DNA of 64,000 nt from Dyella sp. 2HG41-7 (GCF_021390675.1 NZ_JAJEJV010000004.1:1798001-1862000); one strand, 5' to 3'; shown: positions 17,253-25,340, numbered from the stretch's first letter. Numbers and translations: made by a program. The notes: generated from the letters alone by a model not told the origin.

Positions 17253-17521
17253 AAGGGTGCTCTGACCAATTCTACGTAGGCGGCATGATGTCCAGAGGGC
17301 GCGCAGGGTGTGTTGCGTGGCGCAGGGCAGACTGGCTGTCTGTTCAAGCCATGCGGCGCAGCCTGCGCGCCCTCTGGACATCACCCTTCGGGCCGGCTTG
17401 TCCGTTTGCATGCCTTCGGCCCATCGTCTCGACAGACGGCCAGTCTGCCTTCGCCGATGGTCATGTGGCCTGCAAACGGACAAGCCGGTGATGCCTACGT
17501 AGAATTGGTCAGAGCACCCTT
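17253..17521 (+). repeat. Large nested-palindrome element, copy A
   Basis: The 269-bp intergenic element is bounded by 29-bp perfect inverted repeats (17253-17281 and 17493-17521). Inside are two long imperfect hairpin arms. Arm 1 (about 17288-17393) is closed by GATGTCCAGAGGGCGCGCAG and its complement; arm 2 (about 17391-17490) by GGCTTGTCCGTTTGCA and its complement. Tip hairpins CAGAC-TGGCT-GTCTG (17328-17342) and CAGAC-GGCCA-GTCTG (17433-17447) have complementary loops. It lies 36 bp upstream of the SH3-protein start and 54 bp after the FKBP stop. It shares sequence and plan with the other four copies. Confidence 0.92.
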
Positions 17522-17575
17522 AATGCCAGGTCATCATGACCGTTTTTACGGCCAAATGCATCGCGGCTCGGCGGC

Positions 17576-18004
17576 TCAACGCACGTCGAGCAGCTCGATA
17601 TCGAACACCAGGGCGCTATTGGGCGGAATTTCAGGACCGGCGCCTTTGTGGCCGTAGCCAAGGGTGGAGGGAATGATCACGGTGCGCTTGCCGCCGACGC
17701 GCATGCCGCGTACGCCGCTATCCATGCCCGAAATCACCTCGTCCGCGCCCACGGTGAAGCTGAGCGGGCGACCGCTGTCGTAGGAACTGTCGAACTTCGC
17801 GCCGTGGTGATCCGGCGCCTTGGCGTCGTACAACCAGCCGGTGTACTGGATCCGCACTTCGGCATCGTCCCGCGCCACGCTGCCGGTACCCACCACCACG
17901 TCCTTGATCACCAAGCCGACGACATCGTCAGCGAGAGCGGCCAGCGGGCTGAGTGCGCACAGCGCGAACAGGGCGGTAGCGAAAAGGGCGAGCGGACGCA
18001 GCAT
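17576..18004 (-). CDS. Periplasmic FKBP-type peptidyl-prolyl isomerase
   Basis: The 142-residue product has a signal peptide (about 1-25, ending LAALA) followed by a single FKBP domain. The family core is present: VRIQYTGWLYD, FDSSYDSGRPLSFTVG, VISGMDSGVRGMRVGGKR, IPSTLGYGHKG and IPPNSALVFDIELLDV. It should catalyse proline isomerisation during folding in the periplasm. GGAG precedes the ATG at 18004; the longer frame to 18088 would add a non-signal extension. It is divergent from the DAHP synthase leader region. Confidence 0.9.
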   Translation of the reverse strand: MLRPLALFATALFALCALSPLAALADDVVGLVIKDVVVGTGSVARDDAEVRIQYTGWLYDAKAPDHHGAKFDSSYDSGRPLSFTVGADEVISGMDSGVRGMRVGGKRTVIIPSTLGYGHKGAGPEIPPNSALVFDIELLDVR

Positions 18005-18113
18005 GAAACGAACTCCGAATAGGGGTGGCGGGACGTTAACGCATCGCCGCCAGCGGTCAAGCCGTATCGTGACGGTTTGCATATCCACCCCGATGTGGTA
18101 TCACTAAACCCCT

Positions 18114-18194
18114 ATGATCCTCGCCTCCCGCCGCTATTACTTTTGGTTTTATGGCTATCCGAAGCCGGCGGCGGAGCATGGTGCGCGATCGTAA
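18114..18194 (+). CDS. Aromatic leader peptide of DAHP synthase attenuator
   Basis: A 26-codon frame begins ATG at 18114 and reads M-I-L-A-S-R-R then Y-Y-F-W-F-Y-G-Y, so six of eight codons in a row are aromatic and a Tyr follows Gly. It ends TAA at 18192-18194, 26 bases before a perfect terminator hairpin and 92 bases before the DAHP synthase start. This is the layout of a ribosome-stalling leader peptide that senses charged tRNA for Tyr, Phe and Trp. The ribosome binding site is weak or atypical. Confidence 0.87.
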   Translation: MILASRRYYFWFYGYPKPAAEHGARS

Positions 18195-18251
18195 CTAGCA
18201 AGATCACCCACTTACCTCAAAAAGCCGCCAGCCACCCTGGCGGCTTTTTTT
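18163..18251 (+). promoter_or_regulatory. Transcription attenuator of DAHP synthase
   Basis: The terminator is AAAGCCGCCAG (18221-18231) pairing with CTGGCGGCTTT (18237-18247), followed by a run of T to 18251. An alternative pairing is available: GGCGGC at about 18168-18173, inside the leader peptide codons, can pair with GCCGCC of the terminator's 5' arm and so act as antiterminator. CCCGCCGC upstream could in turn sequester it. Stalling at the Tyr/Phe/Trp codons would favour antitermination and aroG expression. The exact switching pairs are inferred. Confidence 0.8.
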
Positions 18252-18286
18252 ATGGGCTGCAGGGTACCCAACAAGGAGTTCTTAGT

Positions 18287-19363
18287 ATGACCAGCCGTAC
18301 CGACGACCTGCGCATCCGCGAAATCAAGGAGGTTCCCACCCCCGCCGAGATCATGCTGGATTGCCTGCCCACCGAAGATGCCCTCGCGACCGTGGCCGCT
18401 TCGCGCGGCGCCTTGCACCGGATTCTTCACGGCGAAGTCGACCGCCTCGCCGTGGTGATTGGTCCGTGCTCCATTCACGATCCCGATGCCGCCATGGAAT
18501 ACGCGCGACGGCTGGTCGCCGAGCGCGAACGTCATGCCGACACACTGGAGATCGTGATGCGCGTGTATTTCGAAAAACCGCGTACCACGGTGGGCTGGAA
18601 GGGATTGATCAACGACCCCGATTTGGACGAGAGCTATCACATCGACAAAGGTTTGCATCTCGCGCGTCGGCTTTTGTGCGATATCAATGCGCTCGGTCTG
18701 CCGGCAGGTTGCGAATTCCTCGATCTGATTACGCCGCAATACATCGCGGATCTGGTTGCATGGGGCGCTATCGGCGCGCGCACGACGGAAAGCCAGTCGC
18801 ATCGCGAACTTGCTTCCGGTTTGTCGTGCCCCGTGGGTTTCAAGAACGGTACCGACGGTAATATCAAGATCGCTGTAGACGCGGTGCTCGCTGCGGCGCG
18901 GCCGCACCATTTCATGGCGGTCACCAAGCGCGGACGCAACGCGATTGCCGCGACGGCCGGCAACGAGGATTGCCACGTCATTCTGCGCGGCGGCAAGTTG
19001 CCCAACTACGATGCCGCGAGCGTGACGGCCGCATGCAGTGCGCTGGCCAAAGCGGGCGTGGCCGAGCGCCTGATGATCGACGCCAGCCACGCCAACAGCG
19101 GCAAGCAGCCGGAGAATCAGCCACGCGTGGTGGCCGATATCGCCGCGCAAATCGAAGCCGGCGAAACGCGTATTCAAGGCGTAATGGTGGAAAGCCATCT
19201 GGTCGCGGGCAGGCAGGATCTGGTGCCGGGTTGCGAACTCACCTACGGGCAAAGCATTACCGATGGCTGCATTGGCTGGGACACGACGGTCGACGTGCTG
19301 GAAAGGTTGGCAAAGGCCGTGCGCGTGCGTCGCGTGCGTCTGGCCGAACAAGCCGCTGCATAG
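18287..19363 (+). CDS. aroG: 3-deoxy-7-phosphoheptulonate synthase (DAHP synthase)
   Basis: This 358-residue enzyme condenses phosphoenolpyruvate and erythrose 4-phosphate in the first step of the shikimate pathway. It is a type I, AroG/F/H-class enzyme: VVIGPCSIHDP, RVYFEKPRTTVGWKGLINDP, IGARTTESQSHRE, PVGFKNGTDG and MIDASHANSGKQ are all present. The ATG at 18287 follows AAGGAG; the frame upstream is the attenuator. Control by the aromatic leader peptide upstream is strongly indicated. The specific isoenzyme (Phe-, Tyr- or Trp-inhibited) cannot be told from sequence alone. Confidence 0.93.
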   Translation: MTSRTDDLRIREIKEVPTPAEIMLDCLPTEDALATVAASRGALHRILHGEVDRLAVVIGPCSIHDPDAAMEYARRLVAERERHADTLEIVMRVYFEKPRTTVGWKGLINDPDLDESYHIDKGLHLARRLLCDINALGLPAGCEFLDLITPQYIADLVAWGAIGARTTESQSHRELASGLSCPVGFKNGTDGNIKIAVDAVLAAARPHHFMAVTKRGRNAIAATAGNEDCHVILRGGKLPNYDAASVTAACSALAKAGVAERLMIDASHANSGKQPENQPRVVADIAAQIEAGETRIQGVMVESHLVAGRQDLVPGCELTYGQSITDGCIGWDTTVDVLERLAKAVRVRRVRLAEQAAA

Positions 19364-19419
19364 CGTCTTCGCGCCGGAGCAGGCATGCTTACGTGGTTGA
19401 TCGCTAACGGAACGACATC

Positions 19420-19695
19420 ATGGCTTTGGATATTCGTCACAACACGTCGTCGCATCGTTTCGAAACCACGGTGGACGGTTTTGTTTGCGAGCTCGATTAC
19501 AGCTTGCAAGGCAAGGTGATGAGCATCACGCACACCGGCGTGCCCGAGGAGGTCGGCGGTCGCGGCATCGCCGGCGAACTGGTGCGCACGGCGATGGAAA
19601 CCGCGCGCAGCCATGGTTGGAAAGTGGTGCCGGCGTGCAGCTATGCGCAGGCGTGGATGGAGCGCCATCCAGAATTTGCCGATCTGCGCGCGTGA
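19420..19695 (+). CDS. Small GNAT-type acetyltransferase (YjdJ-like)
   Basis: This 91-residue protein belongs to the minimal GNAT group (COG2388). It shows ITHTGVPEEVGGRGIAGELV, which includes the acetyl-CoA pyrophosphate loop (GGRGIA), and the closing VPACSYAQAWMERHPEF. The substrate is unknown. It begins 56 bp after aroG and its stop overlaps a possible GTG of the next gene, so the three may be one transcript. Confidence 0.88.
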   Translation: MALDIRHNTSSHRFETTVDGFVCELDYSLQGKVMSITHTGVPEEVGGRGIAGELVRTAMETARSHGWKVVPACSYAQAWMERHPEFADLRA

Positions 19696-19703
19696 GTCCT
19701 TCC

Positions 19704-20402
19704 ATGGATTCGCACGATGAGCAGCACGTAAATCCGGCGACGACCGGCCCGAAGCGCAGGCCTTGGGCGCCGATTCGTTATGTTCGCGCGCGACCGTTTC
19801 TGGCTGTGTCCGGCGTACTCTTTTTGGTCGCCTGCATTGCATTGTCGACATCGGGCGTCAAACCGGCCTCTGCGTTGCTGCTGAGTTTCGATCTCGGCGC
19901 GTTGCTGTATCTGTCGCTGCTCGCGCGCATGTTCACGCGTACAAACGCCGATCACATGGCGCGACTGGCGTGCACGCAAGACACCGGTCGACGCACCACG
20001 TTGTGGGTGGCGGTGGGGCTTTCTACCGTGGTGTTGGTGGCCTTATCCACGGAACTGCATGCCGCCAAGGGCGGCGGCGCCCAGGCGATGGGCATGGCGG
20101 CGCTCAGTATCGTGTTGTCGTGGCTGTTTATGAACACGATGTACGCGCTGCACTACGCGCACGGTTACTACGGCGACTTCGGCCAGCAGCATGCGGGCTT
20201 GGAATTTCCTGGTACCAAAAAGCCGGACTATTGGGATTTCGTGTATTTCGCCTTCGTCATCGGCATGTGCTTTCAGGTGTCCGATGTGCAGATCACCAGC
20301 CGCACCTTGCGCCGCACCGCGCTGCTGCACAGCGTGGTGGCGTTTTTCTTTAATGTTTTCATTATTGCGATCAGCGTGAATATTGCTGCCGGATTGGCTT
20401 AG
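19704..20402 (+). CDS. DUF1345 inner-membrane protein
   Basis: The 232-residue product has five to six hydrophobic segments and the DUF1345 marks: GVLFLVACIALSTSG, FMNTMYALHYAHGYYG, and PDYWDFVYFAFVIGMCFQVS with the following SDVQITSRTLRR. The function is unknown. The ATG at 19704 is chosen; a GTG at 19692 overlapping the previous stop is possible. It converges on yajQ with only 12 bp between stops. Confidence 0.87.
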   Translation: MDSHDEQHVNPATTGPKRRPWAPIRYVRARPFLAVSGVLFLVACIALSTSGVKPASALLLSFDLGALLYLSLLARMFTRTNADHMARLACTQDTGRRTTLWVAVGLSTVVLVALSTELHAAKGGGAQAMGMAALSIVLSWLFMNTMYALHYAHGYYGDFGQQHAGLEFPGTKKPDYWDFVYFAFVIGMCFQVSDVQITSRTLRRTALLHSVVAFFFNVFIIAISVNIAAGLA

Positions 20403-20414
20403 CGCGCCTAAACG

Positions 20415-20897
20415 TCAATCGCGGAAGTTGTCGAATTGCAACGGAAGTTCGACGTCCGCTTTGCGCAATACCGCCATGGCGAGTTGCAGATCGTCGCGCT
20501 TCTTGCCGGTCACGCGCAGCTTGTCGCCATTGATCTGCGCTTCGACTTTCAGCTTGGCTTCCTTCAGTGTCGCCACCAATTTTTTGGCGACGGGCTGTTC
20601 GATGCCTTGCTTGACGGTGATCTTTTGCCGCGCGCCGGCCAGATTCACGTCGGGATCGGCAACGTCCAGTGCGCGAAGATCGATCTTTCGCGCTGCAAGC
20701 CGCCCGCGCAGGATGTCCAGCATCTGCTGCAGCTGAAAATCGCTGGGCGCGCTCTGCGTGATCACGAACTTGTCCAGTTCGTACTTGGCGTCGGTGCCTT
20801 TGAAGTCGAAGCGATTGGTCAGCTCGCGATTGGCCTGGTCGACCGCATTGGTCAATTCGTGCTTGTCGACTTCGGAAATAACGTCGAAGGAGGGCAT
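20415..20897 (-). CDS. yajQ: YajQ-family nucleotide-binding protein
   Basis: The 160-residue protein is a full-length YajQ: MPSFDVISEVDKHELTNAVD at the start, FDFKGTDAKYELD, VKQGIEQPVAKKLV and the terminal LPLQFDNFRD. YajQ of Xanthomonas binds cyclic di-GMP and affects virulence-gene transcription; elsewhere it is reported to bind nucleic acids. AGGA lies 7 bases before the ATG at 20897. Repeat copy B begins 33 bp upstream of its start. Confidence 0.95.
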   Translation of the reverse strand: MPSFDVISEVDKHELTNAVDQANRELTNRFDFKGTDAKYELDKFVITQSAPSDFQLQQMLDILRGRLAARKIDLRALDVADPDVNLAGARQKITVKQGIEQPVAKKLVATLKEAKLKVEAQINGDKLRVTGKKRDDLQLAMAVLRKADVELPLQFDNFRD

Positions 20898-20930
20898 GGG
20901 ACGGTCCTGAGCAAGGTAGATGCCCAGTAT

Positions 20931-21244
20931 AAGGATGTTCTGATCAATGCTACGCAGGCGTCACCGGCTTGTCCGTTTGCAGGCCACAGGACCATCGGCG
21001 CACGCGGGGAGCGGCCATGGATGGCCGCTGCTTTGAGGAGCGAGGAAGGCAGACTGGCTGTCTGTCGAGACGATGGGCCGAAGGCATGTAAACGGACAAG
21101 CCGGCCCGAAGGGTGATGTCCAGATGGCGCGCAGGCTGCGCCGCGTGGCTTGGCAAGACGGCCAGTCTTCCCGGCGCCACGCAACACAGCCTGCGCGCCA
21201 TCTGGACATCATGCCGCCTACGTAGCATTGATCAGAGCATCCTT
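20931..21244 (-). repeat. Large nested-palindrome element, copy B
   Basis: This 314-bp copy runs opposite to copy A (arm 2 first on the plus strand). Its 29-bp terminal arms (20931-20959, 21216-21244) match at 27 positions. Arm 1 is closed by GATGTCCAGATGGCGCGCAG and its complement. Where copy A has AGAGGGCG/CGCCCTCT, this copy has AGATGGCG/CGCCATCT, a paired change. The arm 1 tip is AAGAC-GGCCA-GTCTT (21155-21169 on plus). An extra GC-rich stretch with its own small hairpin (AGCGGCCAT/ATGGCCGCT) lies at about 21000-21040. It sits between the divergent starts of yajQ and the BaiN-like gene. Confidence 0.92.
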
Positions 21245-21305
21245 AGGGCATGCCTGTTGGATAATGCGTGGATGTGCAACGTGGTGCTCGCATGGCGGTG
21301 ATGGC

Positions 21306-22484
21306 GTGAAAGTGGATGTCTTGGTCATCGGCGCGGGCGCCGCAGGGTTGATGTGCGCCATCACGGCGGGGCAGCGCGGGCGGCAGGTGCTGGTGCTCGA
21401 TCACGCCAACAAGCCGGGCAAAAAGATTTTAATGTCCGGTGGTGGGCGGTGTAATTTCACCAATCTGGGCGTCACGCCCGCGCAGTTCCTTTCGGCCAAT
21501 CCCCATTTCTGCAAATCGGCGCTTGCGCGCTATACGCCGTGGGACTTTATCGCGCTGGTTGAGAAGCATCGCATCGCCTATCACGAGAAAGAATTGGGGC
21601 AGCTGTTTTGCGATGAATCCTCCAAGCTGATCGTACGCATGCTGTTGGACGAATGTGCACAAGCAAACGTACGCGTCGAGACCAGTTGCGCCGTCAAGCG
21701 CGTGCGAAAAACCGAAGAAGGTTTTACGGTGCTCACTGCGCACGGCGAAGTGCACGCCGATTCGCTGGTGATTGCTTCCGGCGGTTTGTCGATTCCCACG
21801 ATGGGTGCGACGGGATTCGGTTACGAATTAGCGAAACAGTTCGGACACAACGTGTTGCCGACGCGCGCCGGTTTGGTGCCGTTGACGTTGAGCGGCAAGC
21901 ATATGGATCACTACCAGGATCTCGCGGGCGTCGCGTTGCCGATGGCGGCAACACGCGTAGGCAAGCGCAGTTTTCGCGCAGGATTGCTGTTCACGCACCG
22001 CGGCGTCAGCGGCCCATCGGTCTTGCAGATTTCGTCGTACTGGCAGCCCGGTGACGATCTGCGTATCGATCTATCGCCGGAGCAAGACATCGGCGAATGG
22101 CTCATAGAGCAGCGCATGGCGCGACCCGCGGCAGAACTGCGCAATGTGTTGGGCGATCTCTTGCCACGTCGATTGGCGCAGCGTTTGTGCGAGCTTTGGT
22201 TGCACAGCAAACCGATGCGCCAATACCGCGAGGCGGAGCTGAGCGATATCGGTGCGCAATTGCACGATTGGCCAATCGTCGCCAGCGGCACGGAGGGCTA
22301 CCGCACGGCGGAAGTCACCTTGGGCGGCGTGGATACGGATGGGCTTTCGTCCAGCACCATGCAATCCAAACATGTGCCCGGCCTCTATTTCATCGGCGAA
22401 GTCGTCGACGTAACGGGTTGGTTAGGCGGCTACAACTTTCAATGGGCCTGGGCGTCGGGCCGCGCGGCCGGCGAGGTCGCCTAG
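21306..22484 (+). CDS. BaiN/YhiN-like FAD-dependent oxidoreductase
   Basis: This 392-residue flavoprotein belongs to the HI0933/YhiN family. The dinucleotide-binding motif VLVIGAGAAGLMCAI is at residues 5-19, PGKKILMSGGGRCNFTN at about 37-53, and the C-terminal FAD contact GLYFIGEVVDVTGWLGGYNF near 360-380. The reaction is undefined in most members; BaiN reduces bile-acid intermediates in gut clostridia, which is unlikely here. GTG at 21306 fits the family N-terminus; upstream frame reads into repeat B. The gene is flanked by repeat copies on both sides, and its stop codon lies within the left end of copy D. Confidence 0.9.
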   Translation: MKVDVLVIGAGAAGLMCAITAGQRGRQVLVLDHANKPGKKILMSGGGRCNFTNLGVTPAQFLSANPHFCKSALARYTPWDFIALVEKHRIAYHEKELGQLFCDESSKLIVRMLLDECAQANVRVETSCAVKRVRKTEEGFTVLTAHGEVHADSLVIASGGLSIPTMGATGFGYELAKQFGHNVLPTRAGLVPLTLSGKHMDHYQDLAGVALPMAATRVGKRSFRAGLLFTHRGVSGPSVLQISSYWQPGDDLRIDLSPEQDIGEWLIEQRMARPAAELRNVLGDLLPRRLAQRLCELWLHSKPMRQYREAELSDIGAQLHDWPIVASGTEGYRTAEVTLGGVDTDGLSSSTMQSKHVPGLYFIGEVVDVTGWLGGYNFQWAWASGRAAGEVA

Positions 22485-22751
22485 GGTCTGCTCGCACTAT
22501 TTGCGTAGCCCGTGTTGTCGATGAGTGGCCGTCAGGTGGTAGTGCGTGGCGCCGGCTTGACTGGCTGTCAAGCCAAGCCGCGCGCTGCCGCATGGCGGCC
22601 ACTCAACGGCAACCCGAAGGGCCGGGTCTGTTTGCACGCCATCCTACGTCATCGCTCAGTCGTGTACGGACGTACACTCCCTCGCTCTTCCTTGGCTGGC
22701 GCGCAAACAGCTCCCGGCGCGGGCCACGCAAATAGTGCGAGCAGGCCCTAG
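22481..22751 (+). repeat. Large nested-palindrome element, copy D (diverged)
   Basis: This 271-bp element has 32-bp terminal arms (22481-22512, 22720-22751) that match at 30 positions but differ almost wholly from those of copies A-C apart from the GCGTAG/GCCC end. The architecture is the same. Arm 1 is closed by GAGTGGCCG/CGGCCACTC and its tip is GGCTTGAC-TGGCT-GTCAAGCC (22554-22574): the loop is conserved while the stem is new. Arm 2 keeps CTGTTTGC/GCAAACAG. The left end covers the stop codon of the BaiN-like gene, and the right end is 61 bp from the next start. Confidence 0.85.
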
Positions 22752-22812
22752 CGTTTCGCCTGGGCTGAACATGCCGCATGGTTAACTGGGCGTCTGTTGC
22801 AGGAGATGCATT

Positions 22813-23721
22813 ATGAAAGTCGGCTTTATTGGTCTCGGCGCGATGGGCGCTGCCATGGCGAGCAATCTCGTCGCTGCGGGTTATCACGTGACGGTGTGGA
22901 ACCGCTCCGAAGCGGCCACGGAAAAGCTGGCGTCGCTGGGCGCCAAAGTGGCGAGCACGCCTGACCGTGCGGCGCAAGGCGATGTGTTGCACAGCATGCT
23001 GGCGAATGATCAGGCGGTGCGTGAGGTTTTTCTCGACGGCGGTCTGCTCGACGCGATGGACCCTGATACGGTGCATGTCAATCACGCAACGATTTCGGTC
23101 GCGTTGGCGCGCCAACTGGCGGAAGAACATGCCAAGCGTGGTTTGGCGTACGTGGCGGCGCCGGTATTTGGCCGTCCAGACGTTGCTGCAGCCGGAAAGC
23201 TCAATATGCTGCTCGCAGGTCCGCATGCCGCAATCGAAAAGGTAAAGCCGCTACTCGAAAAAATGGCGGGCAAACTGTGGCCCTTGGGCGATAACCCCGA
23301 GCGGGCCAATGTGGTGAAGCTGGCCGGCAACTTCTTGATCGTGTCGGCGATCGAGAGTTTGTCCGAAGCAACGGTGCTGACGCGCGCTTATGGCGTGAAC
23401 GCTGCGGATTTCATCGAGTTGATGACCAGTACGCTGTTTGCGTCGCCGGTCTATCAGATTTACGGCAGAGCCATCGCGGAACAGCGTTTTACCCCGCCGG
23501 GTTTTGCGTTGCCGCTGGGATTGAAGGATGTGATGCTCGCTCAGGATGCTGCATTCTCTGAGCGTGTGCCGATGCCGTTGGCAGGCGTGCTGCGCGATAG
23601 TTTGCTGGAAGCGTTGGCCGACGGTGCCGAAGGTATGGATCTCTCAGCGCTCGCGCGCGCATCCGAACGCCGCGCGAATTTGAGCGGACGCGAAGAAACC
23701 AGTCGCTCAATAAAACGTTGA
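22813..23721 (+). CDS. NAD(P)-dependent beta-hydroxyacid dehydrogenase
   Basis: The 302-residue product belongs to the 3-hydroxyisobutyrate dehydrogenase/glyoxylate reductase (GLYR1-like) family. The Rossmann motif VGFIGLGAMGAAMASNL is at residues 3-19. The catalytic Lys lies in VVKLAGNFLIVSAIESLSEA (about 175-195), and GLKDVMLAQDAA follows near 237. Substrates may be 3-hydroxyisobutyrate, tartronate semialdehyde or succinic semialdehyde; sequence alone does not decide. An AGGAG site lies 8 bases before the ATG. Confidence 0.9.
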   Translation: MKVGFIGLGAMGAAMASNLVAAGYHVTVWNRSEAATEKLASLGAKVASTPDRAAQGDVLHSMLANDQAVREVFLDGGLLDAMDPDTVHVNHATISVALARQLAEEHAKRGLAYVAAPVFGRPDVAAAGKLNMLLAGPHAAIEKVKPLLEKMAGKLWPLGDNPERANVVKLAGNFLIVSAIESLSEATVLTRAYGVNAADFIELMTSTLFASPVYQIYGRAIAEQRFTPPGFALPLGLKDVMLAQDAAFSERVPMPLAGVLRDSLLEALADGAEGMDLSALARASERRANLSGREETSRSIKR

Positions 23722-23744
23722 CGTGGTGCGAGCGCTTCGCGCGC

Positions 23745-24626
23745 TCAGCCGCCGTTCCAGTGCAGGCTTCCATCGATCACGGTGTTCGTGCGCCCACCGA
23801 TCCAGATGACGCCGTCGACGATATGCGCAATCAACAACGCGTCGTGCCCCATCTCGCGCCCTTGGCTTACGGAATAGCCGCGTGCGAGTGGGCCGTTGGG
23901 TTCGGCGTGTGCGATATAAGCGGCGATCAAGCCGTTCGCCGCGCCGGAAGCGGGGTCTTCCACAATACCCACGCCGGACGGAAATGCGCGCACGACCAAC
24001 TGATAATCCGGATGTTGGCTGCGGGCAAACGCGCACAGCCCCATGCTGCCGCTGGCGACCGCAAGCGCGCCGATGGCGCTGTGATCGGGCTGCCATGCGC
24101 GCAGGCTGGCTTCGTCCGCGCATTCGGCCAACCACCAGCGACGGCCACCATCCACCAGAGCGGGCGGCAGTTTGCCCAGACCGATGCTGTCCAGCGTGGC
24201 GGCGAGCATGGGATGGGCATGCAAGCCTGTCTTGACGACGCGCGCTTCGGGCGACTGCAACATCAAAACACGCTGAGGTCCGCTGCCTTCCACGCGAATG
24301 GGCAGCACGCCCGCGCCACATTCTTGCCACAACACGCCGTCTTTGGGTTCCGCTAGTCCGCATTCGAGCACGGCGTGTGCGCTGCCGACGCTGGGATGTC
24401 CCGCAAACGCGATTTCCTTCTGCGGGGTAAAGATGCGGACGCGATAGCTGGCTTTGGGATCGGTGGGCGGCAACAAAAAGGTGGTTTCCACCAGATCGGT
24501 CCAGCGCGCGTAGCGCTGCATTTGCGCATCGGTCCAGCCGCTTGCGTCGGTCACCACGCCCAGGTGATTGCCGCCACAGGGGCTGGCGGCGAAAACGTCC
24601 AGGTGCATGTAGCGGATCGGGTTCAT
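23745..24626 (-). CDS. PhzF-family epimerase/isomerase-like protein
   Basis: The 293-residue protein is a PhzF-fold member. The N-terminal YMHLDVFAASPCGGNHLGVV, the catalytic-region motif ETTFLLPP, the typical IFTPQKEIAFAGHPSVGSAH, and EDPASGAANGLIAAY near the C-terminal half are present. PhzF isomerises dihydro-hydroxyanthranilate in phenazine synthesis, but no phenazine genes are here, so this is a general relative of unknown substrate. The ATG at 24626 matches the family start; ATGs at 24662 and further up add non-conserved residues. Confidence 0.9.
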   Translation of the reverse strand: MNPIRYMHLDVFAASPCGGNHLGVVTDASGWTDAQMQRYARWTDLVETTFLLPPTDPKASYRVRIFTPQKEIAFAGHPSVGSAHAVLECGLAEPKDGVLWQECGAGVLPIRVEGSGPQRVLMLQSPEARVVKTGLHAHPMLAATLDSIGLGKLPPALVDGGRRWWLAECADEASLRAWQPDHSAIGALAVASGSMGLCAFARSQHPDYQLVVRAFPSGVGIVEDPASGAANGLIAAYIAHAEPNGPLARGYSVSQGREMGHDALLIAHIVDGVIWIGGRTNTVIDGSLHWNGG

Positions 24627-24731
24627 ACGACTTGGGAGCGGCGCGAACGAGAAACTGTGCATTCTAGCGGTCGACAACCTGGCTCGCGAACGTCAAGATG
24701 CGCCCATTCCAGACATTGTCAGATTCGTCAT

Positions 24732-25340
24732 ATGCCAACTACGCTGCTGATCATCCTTGCCGCCACCTGCATCGTCTCGTTTATGGCGTTCAATAATCGG
24801 CGCCTTATCGACGACCTTATTCTGTGGCCGCCGGCCATCGAGCGTAAGCGCGAATACTACCGGCTGGTGACGTACGGGTTGATTCATGCCGACCCGATGC
24901 ATTTGCTCTTCAACATGATCACGCTGTTTTTCTTCGGGCGGATCATGGAGCCGATTTACAACTCCATCTTGGGCGCGTTCGGTTTCGGTTTGTTTTATCT
25001 GGGCGGGCTGATCGTCTCGATTCTGCCGACGTATCTTAAGAATCGGCACAACACGAATTACCGCAGTCTCGGCGCATCGGGCGCGGTGTCCGCGGTGTTA
25101 TTCGCCTTTATTTTGTACTCGCCATGGACGCGCATTTACGTGTTTTTTATCAAGGTGCCGGCGATTATTTACGCCGTGCTTTACGTCGGTTATTCGATCT
25201 ACATGGATCGAAGCGGCCAAGATAACGTCAACCACAGCGCGCACCTTTGGGGCGCGGCCTATGGCGTGGTGTTTACGGTGCTGGCGCAGCCGGAGGTGGT
25301 GCCCCATTTCCTGGGCGCCATGTCGCAGCCAGGTATGTAG
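24732..25340 (+). CDS. Rhomboid-family intramembrane serine protease
   Basis: This 202-residue membrane protein has about six hydrophobic segments. The catalytic dyad appears as Ser116 in SLGASGAVSA and His171 in NHSAHLWGAAYG. HADPMHLLFNM (52-62) supplies the conserved His and Asn of the oxyanion region. It should cleave membrane-anchored substrates within the bilayer. The ATG at 24732 directly precedes the first membrane segment. It diverges from the PhzF gene. Confidence 0.92.
   Translation: MPTTLLIILAATCIVSFMAFNNRRLIDDLILWPPAIERKREYYRLVTYGLIHADPMHLLFNMITLFFFGRIMEPIYNSILGAFGFGLFYLGGLIVSILPTYLKNRHNTNYRSLGASGAVSAVLFAFILYSPWTRIYVFFIKVPAIIYAVLYVGYSIYMDRSGQDNVNHSAHLWGAAYGVVFTVLAQPEVVPHFLGAMSQPGM

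Noticed and set aside
17237-17502. Overlapping open frames inside repeat copy A, with near-identical ones in copies B and C
   Set aside because: The same peptides (for example with CGLQTDKP) recur in several frames and on both strands only because the DNA is repeated and palindromic. There is no ribosome binding site or coding bias. Such frames could be mis-annotated as a conserved protein family.
17253-17521. Insertion sequence or miniature inverted-repeat transposon
   Set aside because: There is no transposase gene, the terminal sequences differ between copies, and I see no consistent target-site duplication. A non-autonomous mobile origin is not excluded, but the evidence favours structure over transposition.
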